Assembly: GCA_023653785.1 (NCBI GenBank)
Contig: JAMKCH010071837.1
Location: 62,001 to 126,000, forward strand
Length of the DNA stretch: 64,000 nucleotides
Direction of reading: 5' to 3'
Source: Ophioderma brevispina
Lineage: Eukaryota > Echinodermata > Ophiuroidea > Amphilepidida > Ophiodermatidae
In this document: piece by piece, positions 36,381-49,669 of the stretch
Position numbering within the stretch: the first letter of the stretch is position 1
Layout: each line of letters begins with the position of its first letter
The notes under the pieces: model-generated
The model's database searches: none
Told to the model about the DNA's origin: nothing
Seen by the model: the letters and a program-made list of their open reading frames with translations, nothing else
Translations under genes and position numbers: made by a program

Positions 36381-38194
36381 TTTCCAAAATTAGATGATCC
36401 TTTGCGTTGTCTATTGCTATGTAGGGGGAAGTCACATCTACCTGGCTTCATGTCTGTTCCAAGTTACAGCAATGCTTAGTTAATCCCAAGTGTCTACCGG
36501 TCGATTTTATTGGTTACACATAGGGTTATATGATATATTTAGCCAATCAGAGACATGGTAAGAAAAGCTTAAAGGTTTGTATAGATATATAGTGTATTTT
36601 GATTGGTTACTCAAAGTTACTGTTGGAGATAAAGTAATAGCCCCTAGAGATACTGTAGAAAGGTATCTCTACTGTATGGATACTGTTAGAAAGGTAGTAG
36701 CCCACTGGCGGTTAAAAATTAAATTTTGCTAAGTCGCTCTTGCATCACATTGGAATTTTCAACCTCAGCGTATCGCATACGGCGATAAAATGCTATACAG
36801 CAGCTGTTATTGGAAGGTGTTCTTTTGGCGTCGCGATGAGATAGGTTTGTAGGATTATGGAATAGCACAGAGAAAAGAGGCGAAGTTATTTTGCATGCAC
36901 TGGTGTGTAATTGAAAGATAGTGAGTGATTATGAGGGTTATAATCAGTTAACCGTGGCAGTAACATATGGCTACTTAGAATTCTTAGCCGACAATATTGG
37001 TAAACATGGGAAGTGATGTCAATGCTTCAAAGCCATTTTGCTCTTCCTTACTTGTGATTAAATGTGTTATTGATAACGCGCAATAGCAGAACAATTTTTA
37101 TCTTAGAAAACGAAAGTACATGGCCGGATGCCAAAACAATCTAGGGCAAGGCACAAACTGATTTAAGGAAGTACTGCACATTGCTATGTCTTTTGAGAAT
37201 TTTGTTTGCAGTGAAATTATGAAAAGTAGTCGTGAGAGTCTTACAGGAAATGCATCAGAAATGTCAAAAATGTATTTCATCATTTTTCTCTCCTTAAAAC
37301 AGCTTTAATCTAGGAACTATCTCAATGCCAATTTGTGCCACAAATGGGACCCATAGTTATATCACAAATGCAGATTGTGCACAAAATTTAACACAAATTT
37401 GCCCTTTGTTGTCAATTTTTTTCCAACGATTTTAGCAAATTGGGCAAATTTGACTCCAGATTGGGGAATTTTAATTTTCTGAAAATATTGGAAATGGTAA
37501 AAATGTGACCATCTTCATCCCAAAATTGTCATAAAAAGAAATTACTTGGATACCAAAAAGGTGAAAATGAAATAGAGGACAAATACTCTATCATGTGTGA
37601 TGACGTCCACTCTACAGATCTGCAGTGAGCTTCCTGTAACATAACTCTATGAATTCTCCACCTATTTTGTCACAATCCGTCTTGGGGTGGGTGTCATCTG
37701 ATTTAAACTCAAACGTCATTCTAAAAGTTATCCCTTGTGTATTTAACCATCATCAGAAACATTTCCTTCCATCCCAACTTTAACCACCAAAAGTATAAAA
37801 CAAGGAATCCATCTTCAACATGGCCGTATTTGACGCCTTCCGTTGAGTGCAAGCTTCTTAAATTTCCAATAAGTATAAACTGATACACTCTGTGATCAAA
37901 GATGAAAGCGTTTCTAACATGCACATTGTGTGGTAACTTAAGCGGAGATCCCCCTCTTATCCATTTGATATTTATCCAATCAGTTTAATTTAGGATTCAC
38001 CGAGAGACAAGATAGAGGATGTCATCTCAGGTTACAACTTTTGATAACTTAACCCTTTAAACTCTGCGTGGGTTATCTTACTCAAAGTCGGTGGTTTGAG
38101 AAGTCTTCCCAAAATGACTGAAGCCATCTCAAAAATTGAAAGCCTTCAAATAAACCACTGACTTGTTTGGATTTTATTTCATCATGTGAATGCA
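36381..38194. other. unannotated DNA
   Basis: No gene recognised. AGATACTGTAGAAAGGTA/TCTCTACTGTATGGATACT near 36650-36690 is a short imperfect tandem. Confidence 0.4.
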
Positions 38195-38355
38195 AGAAGG
38201 TTGTAAGTGCAATAGCTGCCATTTGATACATCTATGTGCTGCCATGTGTTCGGAGCCCTTCAGCCACTTTCAAGAGCCACTGACCAAAGACTTTGCATAA
38301 TAGTATGCTTGATGGGGATTTATGACAAATGGCAGCCATTGCACTTACGACCTTC
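38195..38355. mobile_element. MITE, 161 bp
   Basis: AAGGTTGTAAGTGCAATAGC at left and (reversed) AAGGTCGTAAGTGCAATGGC at right, continuing TGCCATTTG on both arms (29-bp inverted repeats). Related to 5170-5390. Confidence 0.85.
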
Positions 38356-39294
38356 GGTACTCGCACGACGATTTGAATGGCAACAAATCTCTAAATGATT
38401 ATTATCGGTTGCCTGGCCCAAACGGTTAATATGCGTATTGAGAGGTGAAACCAGTGTTTTGTCGTCAAGATGAGTGATTGTAGACCAAGTTAGAGACTCA
38501 TGCTTCAGGTTAGCTTGCCTGTGTACTGTGTACAGCAGGTTTTGTATGTAATTTAGGCAAATTCGTAGTCCTAATGTACTAATTCCCAGTCCCAGACATG
38601 CCTGTGGACTATCAACCTGTTTCATCATGTCTTATCTTTGGAATACATTTTAAATTTTGCTTTGCAAAGATGGACCTTTTCTTATATAGCAGTCCTTTTG
38701 CTGAATATAAGGGAGGGTGCATTTCTTCCTCATACCCCACTGGCTACAGGCCTGGATAGAACCAGCCAAAGGTGGCAAACATCTGTTTTATTGGGCTGCA
38801 CAATACCTTAACGGGCATATTGTGAAAAACACATCCCAATAGAATGCACTTTATGTGACTCTACTTGCCAACAGGCACTCAGACATCTTCTTACAAGGGT
38901 GCTCTTAGTCTGTCCCAGTCCAGACCTGACTTTTATGTAACGTGACATATTCAGGTATTGCCCATCTCTAATGTTCAGCAGCAATATTGTAAATTGACCA
39001 CGGAGAATGACATTTCAGCACAGTGCTTGGGTGTGGGGAATATTACTGTTCTTCAGTTATTAGCAATGTAAGGGGTTTAAAATTAGCCCTGTTGGAATTG
39101 TTATTGACAATGTGAACCATATAAAAGTGCATTTTAAAAAGGATCCTTTAAATTTTGGAGGATCCTTTGCCAATTTTGGAAGCATGCAATCTGAACTATA
39201 CCAGTATTGTAAATTGATGCAATTCATCAATGAATGGTGCAGAAAAAGTTGTAGCCAAAGGGGGCACACCCTAAACTTTGTTATTGATTAAAAT

Positions 39295-39545
39295 TAGAAT
39301 TCGCCCTCTCCATGGTTCTGTTGGACTCAGTGGAGGATAAATGAACCATGATAATAACCCTTTCCTTTGGAAGGGACATTAAGCTGTCAGTCCCATGTAC
39401 AAAGAGCTATACCTGTACATGCATATCAGTAGGGTGATTACCCCCGACTCTCCTAATTTTCATCTCAGTGAATGGACCTCAATGGAAAAAAGCCTCCCTT
39501 AGAGGCTTTCTTCAGTGATCCTGCATGGACATTGTCCTAATAAAT
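39295..39545 (+). mobile_element. SINE body fragment (15235 family)
   Basis: Shares CCATGGTTC, GGAAGGGACATTAAGCTGTC, AGTCCCATGTACA and TAGGGTGATTACCC with 15390-15590. The tRNA head is missing. Confidence 0.7.
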
Positions 39546-40023
39546 CAAAATATATTCCCATTAATATTTCTCAACTTGATTAATAGCTTATCTGGTAGAT
39601 AAAGCACTTAGCTGTAACCATCATGTTATACACTATGTCTCAGAAAAACGGATTAAGTTAATATAATGTTACAAAGATTTACGATTTACTAACATATCCA
39701 AGCGGAGTGCCTGGATGTAATAAAGGTTTTGACAGTACACTAAGTGCCCTTAGCGCAATGTAAAAATAACACTGATGCATTAGGTATCAGGTTTCTATTC
39801 TGCGGGTTCATTTCTGTGATTAATTGAAACCCTTTTTTTTAACACTTTGTACCTCCTACCTTACACCTACACTGTGCAAAGTGAATGACCTTCATTATTA
39901 TGACAAGAGATGAGAATAATTGCACTAAGAAATGCAAATTTCTGTGTGATTTATTTTCAAAGATTATTTGACACAGAACAATTTGAAGATTAAAAATTTG
40001 TTATCATTAAATGCATCTAATAG

Positions 40024-40431
40024 GGCGTTTACACTGGGCAAAAGTCATCATCGAATTCACTTAGGTCGTAATCGAATTCATTTCCGTGATAAATGTAAAC
40101 AGGTTCAGTCATAATCAGGACGCAATTCAAAAAGTCGAATTTCAATGATGACTTTATCATCATTCATTTCAGGTGAATTCGAATAAGTCATAATTGTATT
40201 ACGACTTTTATGAGTGTAAACGAAAGTCGTTATCGATTTCAAGTTTACCAAGCATGGGGCCATACACTTCCACCTTATCACCAAGCAAACGCACAATTCA
40301 TTTTTCTGAATGCAAATTCAAAATCAGAGTTAGTGTAAACAACTATAACACAAATTAATTTATGCTAATCCTTATAGTCGTCATTGAAAAAAAAATTAAT
40401 TCGATAATGACTTTTGCCCAATGTAAACGCC
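40024..40431. mobile_element. inverted-repeat MITE, about 408 bp
   Basis: GGCGTTTACACTGGGCAAAA at left and (reversed) GGCGTTTACATTGGGCAAAA at right, extending through GTCATTATCGAATT. The interior repeats GTCGTAAT/ATTACGAC and TCGAATTC words. Confidence 0.85.
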
Positions 40432-42314
40432 ATGTAAGTACTGTTAAATTTGTGACAGTTCAATCACCTGAATGCTATGAATAGGCTATTGCTTTTAAAA
40501 TCCCCACCCCTTTTGGAATATTTTTGATGAAGACTTCAGTGCAGGGGGGGTAAGAATTCCATTCCAAATGACTACCCCATTAAGTAACTACTTTTGAAAT
40601 CCATACCCTAAATTGCTCTAAATCGGTTGTAGACCACCTACCGAGAAGGTTTGGAAGGTTTATTGAACAAACAAGTACAAAAGAAAAACGCAGATCTTGT
40701 TTTGAACTTGCCTGCTATCGTAATTGTTCCCATAGAAAACCATGCTTTGAATTTCTGTCGCACGACAGAAAATACTCAATCATTATCTTACATAAAGAAG
40801 GCATATTTGGCTTACTCACTTCAGGTGTGATCTAATACATTGGTAAGTATTCCAAATATGCAAAAAACCCGGGTTCGAAAAAAATTGGGGGCGCTTCTTT
40901 CTGGAAATGTCCTCGTGTCTCTTTAAGGGGAATAGCCAATTGGAAAACTGTATTGGAAAACCATATCCCATTTGTAGAATCTTTCACAGGGGATGGTTTT
41001 TAAATGGAATAAAGCAATGTTAGTGTAGCTACTGCAATACTCTTCACCTTGACGTTAATTTAGTATAAGTTGTTTACAACAGTCAATGCCAAATTTCTGC
41101 CTCTCAAAATGTCAAATTAAATCCCTAAATTACAATTATAATGTCAAAAAGTGTGAATGTATATTCAATTAGCAAGAAACTATTCTTGGATCTGTAGCTT
41201 TGTGATTTTGTAAACAAAAGCACTTGTGATGTTAGGTAACAAAATTCTAGCTGTGGAGAATACTTGAATTTGGGTCGGGAAGAGATGTTGCTTTGTAGTT
41301 TCTTCATCAATTGGACATTGTACAGCATTATTTTGCACATCCACAGATGCTTTGCTCACAATTTTTATCTCATCACATTTTAATCCCACAATGAGTATAA
41401 ACATGATTTCCATGTGAGACAGAATTGGATTGCAATATTGAGTTTACAACATTAACCTTTATACATTGCCTAAATGTACATTGTTAGCTGGTTAGGTCAT
41501 GGGTCATTCAAAACACACGATTGCCTACTCATAGTAAACTTATCATTGTTAGCTGGGTATTGTCCTGGGTCATTCAGAACCACGATTGCTACTCCTAGAA
41601 AATCTTAAATAGGTGCTATGTTGATATGCTACATGATAGCTCTGGATCTGAAGAATGGCGTCATATTCTCCTGGCATATGCACACAAAAGGACTCCTACA
41701 TGACATGTCAGTTCATCATCTTGTTCACAAGTCCTTGGAAAGGTTGTTACATATGGGCACTATTTCAAGTGAAATTAGGCTGAAGCGCATTGGTCCATAT
41801 AACTGTCTTTCCTCCCTCCGCCGCCCCTCCCAGTCAGTGGTTTAAATAATATGCCGCGGGTTTAATTAACCAAGCGGTCGTGCTTACCACAATGGAATTG
41901 AGGGGGCGTGAACCAACGTTACAACAAGATTGTCAATCGTTTTGGAATTGGGTAGCAAGATAATTTAGATTTGTAAGGAGATGTACGACTAAAAATAGTT
42001 GGTGTAATATATGTGCACAGTGTGACAACTGATAGCTTTTTACTTTTATACTTCACATATACCTCGGGTCATCTTTTCCGTAAATGATATGATAAGACTT
42101 TTTGGGAATTTTAGACCCAGCTAGATTGAGAAAATTGATCTAATCTTTTGACAATTTGAGAAAATGTTGAAAAAAGTTACTCATCTCCATACCAAAATTG
42201 GCAAAAAAGTAACATCCATGTACCAAAAGTCTGTACCAAAAGGCAGGACATGGTCATTTGTGTGACACCTCTCTGGAACACAATCAAATGAGGCAGGACT
42301 TCAATGCTCGTAAT
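40432..42314. other. unannotated DNA; one short tandem duplication
   Basis: 41478-41600 holds two copies of a roughly 70-bp unit (CATTGTTAGCTGG..GGGTCATTCAxAAC..ACGATTGC). No gene recognised. Confidence 0.5.
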
Positions 42315-42812
42315 CACATACAAGAAAACTAAGAGTAGCACTGATATGAAAACACATTCCTACATGAGACAAGACTTCAGTGCTCCAAATCACATGTTTA
42401 ATTTTGAAATTTGGGTATTTTTGGAAATTAATCTTCATGTAGGTAGCCAGTGTATGGTGTTCTACATTAAAACTGACAAGTTAACATTTAATGGCTTTCT
42501 TGTTTAAATTATTTGATTGAATTCAATAAAAAAACATCCAAACATCTTATTTGTGTTGGTACTCAAATTCATAATTGATTACTGCTATACTGATTTGTAT
42601 TAAGAATCATACCAGTTAATAATTTTTATACATGCTTACATGCTGTGTGAATGAATTAAATTTGCCAACCTTCTCATTAAAAAATAGATTAATTTCCAAA
42701 ATACCCAATTTTTATAAGTTTTCCAAATTGATGACATTTCGAGAGGATCCACACCAACAACATGTGATTATTGAATTCAAATATATAGTTGCTACTCTTA
42801 GTTTTCATAAAA
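42315..42812. mobile_element. foldback MITE, about 500 bp
   Basis: GAAAACTAAGAGTAGCACTG at left mirrors GTTGCTACTCTTAGTTTTC at right, and inner words TGGGTATTTTTGGAAATTAA and TTAATTTCCAAAATACCCAA are also inverted. A related copy starts near 55648 (GAAAACTAAGAGTATCACAT). Confidence 0.7.
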
Positions 42813-42996
42813 TAGCCGATCAAAGAAGCACTCACAAACCACCCACTCTATCAAAACTAGAAGCTGTCTATTGATCTCAGGAGTCTTGTATTATGATCTT
42901 GTTTGCACAGAAATTTTCATTTTTGTTGGTTTACAGAATTGTCATGTTTATCAAAGCCAATTCACTAAATAAATACTGCCACATGTTCATAAATTA

Positions 42997-43182
42997 GAGA
43001 ATAAAGGTATGATTTTGGGAACCGGTACTCTCTTTACGATGAATTGAAACCAAGGCGATACAATTATTTTAAGTGGAAGAACGAGGCCGGAGCCCGAGTT
43101 CTTCCACGCGAAAATAATGGTGTTGCCGGTTTCAATTCGTCATAAAGAGAGTACCGGTTCCCAAAATCATACCTTTATTCTC
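42997..43182. mobile_element. near-perfect hairpin MITE, 186 bp
   Basis: GAGAATAAAGGTATGATTTT then GGGAACCGGTACTCTCTTTA at left is mirrored at right almost perfectly for some 55 bases; looser pairing continues to the centre near 43090. Right flank CATTCTTA as at 26441. Confidence 0.85.
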
Positions 43183-43259
43183 ATTCTTAAACAGCTTTAT
43201 CATTTAATGTCATCTTTAACCCAATTTTGCAATACTTTACGGCTTAAATACAACAAGAA

Positions 43260-43500
43260 AGGACTGCCACCACCACCCAGTGACAACAATCGAACGACCC
43301 GTTGAACGCAACAATCATACGCAACGAGATGCAATGTTGGCAGGCACGCGCGAACGTAGCAAAACGCGGTATGACACGAACGCTTCAACCTAAAATAACA
43401 TCAATACGCAATGCGTACTACCTGGGTTCAATTGTCGAATTGAACCCGGGCATCAGCCAATGAAATTGCTTACATTTCACAGCGTTCGAATATGTTTTTG
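43260..43500. promoter_or_regulatory. CpG cluster, possible promoter
   Basis: CpG-rich (CACGCGCGAACGTAGCAAAACGCGG region). It has a perfect hairpin GGGTTCAATT-GTCG-AATTGAACCC near 43424-43448 and a CCAAT box at 43457. No exon identified. Confidence 0.3.
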
Positions 43501-43756
43501 TTTCTGACTGCAAAAGAGTGAACATTTATATATCGCAAAAATATAGCCCACATTTCCATTAAAGTTTGTTGTTCAGAGCATTTAGTCTGATTAGAGCAGA
43601 GAGTAATGACCAATTCAAAACCAATCATGTGGGATTTTAGATAGGTGAAGTCTGATATGGCTAACTGTTGACTTGAAATTTACCCTTACAGTGCTTGACA
43701 CTTTCAGCCCTGGACCTGCTGGTAGATTCAGCAGATTATTACAACACCTAAGTGAG

Positions 43757-43818
43757 TGGGTTTTAAGATGGCTTCCTCAAAGATTGACTGATCATGTGGG
43801 AAGCCATCTTAAAAGCCA
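43757..43818. repeat. 16-bp hairpin of a dispersed family
   Basis: TTTTAAGATGGCTTCC and GGAAGCCATCTTAAAA are perfect inverted repeats about 22 bases apart, followed by GCCACTGATCTAAGACTAGG. Partial relatives occur near 16380, 53395 and 56850. Confidence 0.75.
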
Positions 43819-43989
43819 CTGATCTAAGACTAGGTTTGTTGGGACTATTCCATTTTCATACTCTTTCAAAAAAGTGGAAATACAAAATTATGATATTTTT
43901 AAAACAAATTGAAAAAAAATTCAACTCTGAGCAGCTGCAGAGGGTTAAGAGAAATGATGCGACCTTCACAAATGAAGACTCTGAGAGGC

Positions 43990-44240
43990 AAAAGGGAGGT
44001 TGTTATTCTAATTTTCTATTTATATTATATGAATAATTTTTAAAACCTTTTGGGGGTGGGGAGGGACTGTAGTGAATGGAACAAGAGTCTGTAGCAGGGG
44101 GATTATACTGCTTCCAAAGGAAGGTTGTTATTCCCATTTTCTATTTATATTATATGAATAATTTTTAAAACCTTTTGGGGGTGGGGAGGGACTGTAGTGA
44201 ATGGAACAAAAGTCTGTAGTAGGGGGATTATGCCCCTTCC
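43990..44240. repeat. two-copy tandem duplication, 125 bp
   Basis: CTATTTATATTATATGAATA and GGGGAGGGACTGTAGTGAAT recur at a 125-base offset with a few substitutions. Confidence 0.9.
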
Positions 44241-44327
44241 AATTAGTGACACTAATGATCTATATACTTTAGCAAGATATAAAGGCAATTGTAATATTAT
44301 AAATTTCTGATCATTTTAGAAGACTTA

Positions 44328-44937
44328 AGCCCCATTTACACTAGGCCAAAAGTTTTCACTTTTTCCTGAAGTGTAAACATACGTGGTTGGAATCGATACA
44401 ACTTCAAAAAGTCGAATTCATAAGTTGCTCTTTAGCAACTTATTTTTGAATGAATTTGAATAAATCATTGAATTCAAAATTTTTTGCAGTATAAACAAAA
44501 CACATTTATAATAAATTTCATGTCTACTGGTCCTAACAAGTGACCCGCCTCTGCGCATTTCCGGTAATCACCAAGCAATGCAAGTGTGCTTCTAAACAAC
44601 TGAGCACTGAAGGTAGCGTGGTCATTCCAAAGAATTTGGACTTCGGCGTTGTTGTCTTTGTTTTCTCTCTACTTTTGCTGTTTTTATCATATTTAGGCCT
44701 TATTTAACAGAAAAGCTAATCACGGCCACCAAGGGCAACCCAAAATAATCTTTGTTGAACTGGAAGTCAAACTTCAATAAATGAGAGCGCCAACAGACGT
44801 AATTATTTCCTGAAAGCGAATTTGGAAATCAGCTTTCAGTGTAAACACCTAAGACTCAAATTAATTTATGCTAGTCCTCAGTCGTAATTCAAAAATAATA
44901 TTGAATTCAATTCGACTTTTCTGTAGTATAAACATGC
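44328..44937. mobile_element. longer, diverged relative of the 40024 MITE
   Basis: CATTTACACTAGGCCAAAAG at left and GTCGAATT-related right arm ending CTGTAGTATAAACATGC. Interior words CAAATTAATTTATGCTA and CACCAAGCAA are shared with 40024-40431. About 610 bp. Confidence 0.65.
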
Positions 44938-47900
44938 TATATTATTTTGGACAGCTATATTAGCTATTATTATAAACAATTCTGCAATTAACTTATGATG
45001 GTGCAATTCAATAAATATTTTAAGTGATAAGACTTCCCCTTTCTAAAAGCAATTGATAGAAACAGAGGAGTCATTAAAAGTAGCACAAAAGTATGTTGGT
45101 CAATCATTTGCAAATGCTGTGATTCTTCAGAGCATCCAGTAGACGATGCTTTCTTGAAAAGTTCAATAAGATCTACCATGACCATGTTACTAAGAATGCA
45201 CAAAACCCTTCTTCCTCTTGAACAAAATATCAGAAGTAGGATATTTTCTACTTTCTTCATCTTTTAATGACACCTATTTCCTCCCTTCCTGAAAATATGA
45301 TTCTTTTTCCTGTCAAGATTCCCCACCTGCTTGATAATTATAATCATCTTCTATTTTAAGCAAGAAAATATGCTGGATTTCCAGTCCATCAGATATTTTC
45401 AATCGCCCCCTGAGTTGGATTTGCTTTAAGATGTTCACAGTTCACAAACAAGGCAGAGATGTTTTTCCAAGTTGTCAAATTCTAAGGAAAACCTTTCAGC
45501 AAAGCTTTTGCTAATATCCTGTGTGAGTCTTATAATCCCAAGCAAAATGGATTATTATTATCTACCTCAAAAAAGACAGGCATTGCAGAGCAATAATACT
45601 GTGTAAAGGAATATCAAATGTGTTTTATTGAGAATACTGCAAACTCTTCAACCTTATCACTATTTACCCAGTCAGACTGTAAAGTCATAAAGATTCCAGT
45701 AGCATATGGGTTGGATAGGGAGGTATACTTCCACAAATCTTGGCATAAAAGACATAGAATTTCAAAAAGACTCCGAGTGCACCCCAACAATTAAATTGAT
45801 GGTATGGGTGCATGTACCACATGTCAAAGGTTGTGAGTCAAGTCCACTGCATCTAATGTGTTTGTGCCCTTGGTGCTTGCCTTAGTTCCTTCTCTACTAC
45901 CAGGTGTATAAATGAGTCAATCACTAGTTATCATCAATATGTATTTTTCATCACAGAATAACAGCAAAATACATTGTAAATAATTATAGAATACCGCAAA
46001 ATACAATTTAAATGTAAGTATGAGGAAATGTAGTACCCACAGATAAATGTGATATTATAGATAAATATTTAATTCAGGATGATATTTAATTATGAGGAAT
46101 TACAATAATAAGACAATGATACTCTATAGAAAATATATAATAGCAGAGATTATAATGTCATACTGCTGTACAGGGGTGACGGGCACGCTTAACGCAAGGC
46201 GTGGGGTGCAATAACCTCTGCTAAAATACAACACAAATATTGCTATATATGGAGCTAATTTTGCAACAAAAAACAAGAACAGAACCCACATACAACACGA
46301 AACGTACGAACAGGACTTAGACATTTAACGTACACAGTTACCAACAGTATTAAAGAAGGAACAAATCACTGTAGAAAAGGTGGTAAAACAACATTTGGGG
46401 CAAACTATCTTGTTTCTCCCACGCCGTGACGTCAGTTTTCCTAGCATACCACTTGTGCTTTATTTTGTATTTCCTATACGATCTTTAATTCCGTCATTGA
46501 GTTAGGTGGTCATGACTTCACGGGTGGCCAACAAGACTTCCCCAACATTATGTGGTGAAGTCTGGCCCAAGAGTCACTTCCTTTACTTAGCCCTTGTATT
46601 TTTTGCACCTAACCCATATATGTGGATGCCTGGGCTTTGTTCCCTCAATTCTCACGCACAGTTCAACATACTGTATCCTTGGTAAATTGTTCAAGTAACT
46701 GCCCTTGCAGGGGTAGATAAAGAACCCTCTGCAAAGGGAGTAGGGAGATTTCATTTACCTCTGCTAAACAAGCCTTTTGCAAGCTTCTTTGCCCACAAGA
46801 TCTGAAGGGGTGATACTGGCAAGACATTTGGGGTAGCTTGAATTGAGTGCCTTTGAACATGCTCTATTGCTTAACCCTCAGAAGGTCTACAATCCTTGCT
46901 TAACAAACCACATCATCTCTGATTGGCTCATTACATGATCAAACCACAACCACTGAGTACCAATAAAATGATCCTTCTAATTATGCTGCACCTTTAAGCT
47001 TTTTCTACCATGTCCTCTGCATTGGTTAACCTATGAATAACCAATTAAATCAGCAAGTAGTCCAGTGGAGTGAAGGCTGGGAGGGGGGGGGATCACTCAC
47101 ATACACGAAATGGATGGGTGTAAGGCTGGGCTTACATTCAAAACCAGGGGCATTTGGTGACAGGGTCATACCAAAAATATGGGGCTTTGGTGAGAGACAG
47201 CCAAATTGCCCTATGGGATCCTTTGCTGACAAATTGTTTACTTTTTGCAGTGTTGGTGAAATTTCTACAACTTTCTATCAGTAGCGGTTCCTTTGGGTTA
47301 CAGTGGTCAAATTTACAAAAAAATATGGGTCTTTGATGACAACAATGCTGAACCATGGGGTCCTTAATCAGCCTTGTACATAACGCACACCTTCCAAAAT
47401 AGGAGTTAAAGGAAGGCTGGATTACAGTTTCACCAGTTTACTTTGCTCCATGGTACAACCGTGTACCTATATGGTAATTGTGGCCTTGAATCACCAACAG
47501 GTAGATCTCCATCCACCCTCTCATATTGTGCGAATAAGTCGGTAGTCCACACGAGGCTGAAACTCTGAGTTTCAAAACAAACTCTGGAGTGTGGATCGGG
47601 TTTTTGACCGAGTGGATGCATTCAGAGTTTAATTATCGGGGTCCTAGGCAGGGTTTTATATCCCTAAATACTGGGGTGAAGCTCAAACTCCGTAAACACT
47701 CCGAACGTGTTTTGTAGTGTCCTTCCCCGTGTGGACCCAAGTGCTTTCGAGGATAGAGAGGGGGGGAAAAACTGACCTCGTAAGGCCATATAAATTTATT
47801 ACAACTTCGGATTGGAATACATGTCATTTTTAATTTAAAATTGTTTATTTTGTAAAATGTGTAAAACACTGTCAGAATCTCCACAGGCCAAGCCGTATAG

Positions 47901-48106
47901 GACAATTTGAACTGTACACTTGAAAACCAAAAAAACCATGGGGATGGGGCCGGATGTGATTTGAATTGTAAAACATGTTGACCAAAGGTGCGAGACAAGA
48001 GTAGTGTTTAAATCCTAGACTCTATTTTTCCAATTAATTAACATTACTCCCTGATTCTGCCAGCACAAAGAAAACAGTAGTAATTATAATAGTTAATATG
48101 TTCATA
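44938..48106. other. unannotated DNA with a SINE remnant
   Basis: 45805-45910 (GTCAAAGGTTGTGAGTCAAG..TGCCCTTGGTGCTTGCCTTA) is a degraded SINE of the 13208 family. 47540-47740 may be bounded by GTCCACACG / CGTGTGGAC. No gene recognised. Confidence 0.45.
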
Positions 48107-49090
48107 TTGAGGACGGCGCCGAATATCATGGGGCATTATTTAAGGAGTTGTTTACCTCCAACTACCGAAAAGGTTTGACACCTGTGGTAGTTAGTAGGGA
48201 CCCTCTACATCAACGCAAGGTAGGTAGTACTCTCAAATTGTGTATCACTTTTTTCAATAGGGGCCAATTTAGTTACCAGGGGTCAAACTTTTAACTTGCA
48301 CAATCATGTCTAAATGTTGCCATATTGTACATCTAAAATAGGATTCCAACAATGTATAGTTTGTACCACCACCTACGACCATTGGTTTGAGTATAAGGTA
48401 AAATGGCTAAAATGGTAAAAAAGGTCAATCTCGATTGGTACAGGGGTAAACATTAAAAGTTAATCTGATTATATTTTAAATAATTGCAAGGTATTGCCTG
48501 AAGGTAAGAGGACTCCTAAAAGGTATAGTTTGCATTAGTATAAATGCATTACTACGGAGATTAAGGGTCAAAGAAGGTCAACACCACAATTGGATGTTGA
48601 CTATGACCTATTTTGTCCCAAAAACATGCGTAACTATGCATTGCAGATGGTACAAAACCATTCTTATTTGACGCATGTAAGTAGATGAAAACTGCTATCA
48701 TTTTCAACCAAAATTGAGCAACTTCCGATTTGACCCCTGTACAAATAGAAATTGACCTGCCTTTTTTAACCATTTTTAGCCATTTTCCCCTATAATCCAA
48801 AACATTGTATAGATGGTACAAACTATACATTTTTGGAATCCTTAGACTAGATGGACAATATGGCATACAAGTTAACATGACTGGAGCATTTAAAAGTTTG
48901 AACCCCTGTGTAAACTTAATTGGCCCCTAATTGAAAAAGTGACACCACAATTTGAGGTACTACCTACCTAGTATTGTTTTATAGAGGGGCTCCATACTAA
49001 CTACAAAAGGTGTCAAAACCCTTTTCTGTAGGAGGGGTAAGGGTAAAATGATGATGTTTTTTGACCTGGGGATCCTAGTCCCTACACTAA
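48107..49090. mobile_element. second copy of the 0.94-kb foldback
   Basis: Same orientation and structure as 29628-30571: TTTAAGGAGTT..TTTGACACC, CTACATCAACGCAAGGTAGG, TTCAATAGGGGCCAATTT, mirrored in the right arm by CCAAATT..CTACCTACCTAG. Many small indels relative to the other copy. Confidence 0.85.
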
Positions 49091-49669
49091 AGTAAAAGGT
49101 AACTTCAGGAATCCTTGCTTGCAGTATAGGTTTAAGGGCTATTGTAAACACAAAAAAACCCAGTATACAAGATATCCATTCATGATGTCCAAATCCTTCG
49201 GACCTAGATAAGTTTATATATACTTCACTTTGAACCCAAGCAGCTTTTAGTTCTGAGTTGCCTTTCCCATTTTGACCAGTTAGCCAGGGGGTACATGGGA
49301 ATTCTGTGAAGAGGGTTTTAGCAGCAAGATATTTTGTGAATCTCACGTGATTGATGTTTTCATGGCTTTATTTTGTTGTGAATCTGCAAACCCCATTTAT
49401 GTTTTTCGTTTTTTTTTTTTTTACATAGGTAACTTAATCACTTAGTCTTGTATTTGAACTTTCGCAGTCTTAAATTTTGTGCAACTGTAGGTATTTTCAA
49501 AACTTGTGAAATTTCCAATTATGAAAAATATTGTTTATAGTATCTGGTTTCACGATATCAACCAGAATTACTGGCGGCAGATTTCAGGGAATTTATTGCG
49601 GTGTACCAGCCACAAATGGAATGATGGGGTAGCCCGCATTCTTGAATGGGGAGGATGGGGCAAGACAGT
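49091..49669. other. unannotated DNA
   Basis: No feature recognised. A 14-base T run near 49410. Confidence 0.4.

Noticed and set aside
47033..47336. Overlapping ORFs on both strands near 47.1 kb
   Set aside because: Open frames on opposite strands overlap in G/C-rich low-complexity sequence; no protein features.
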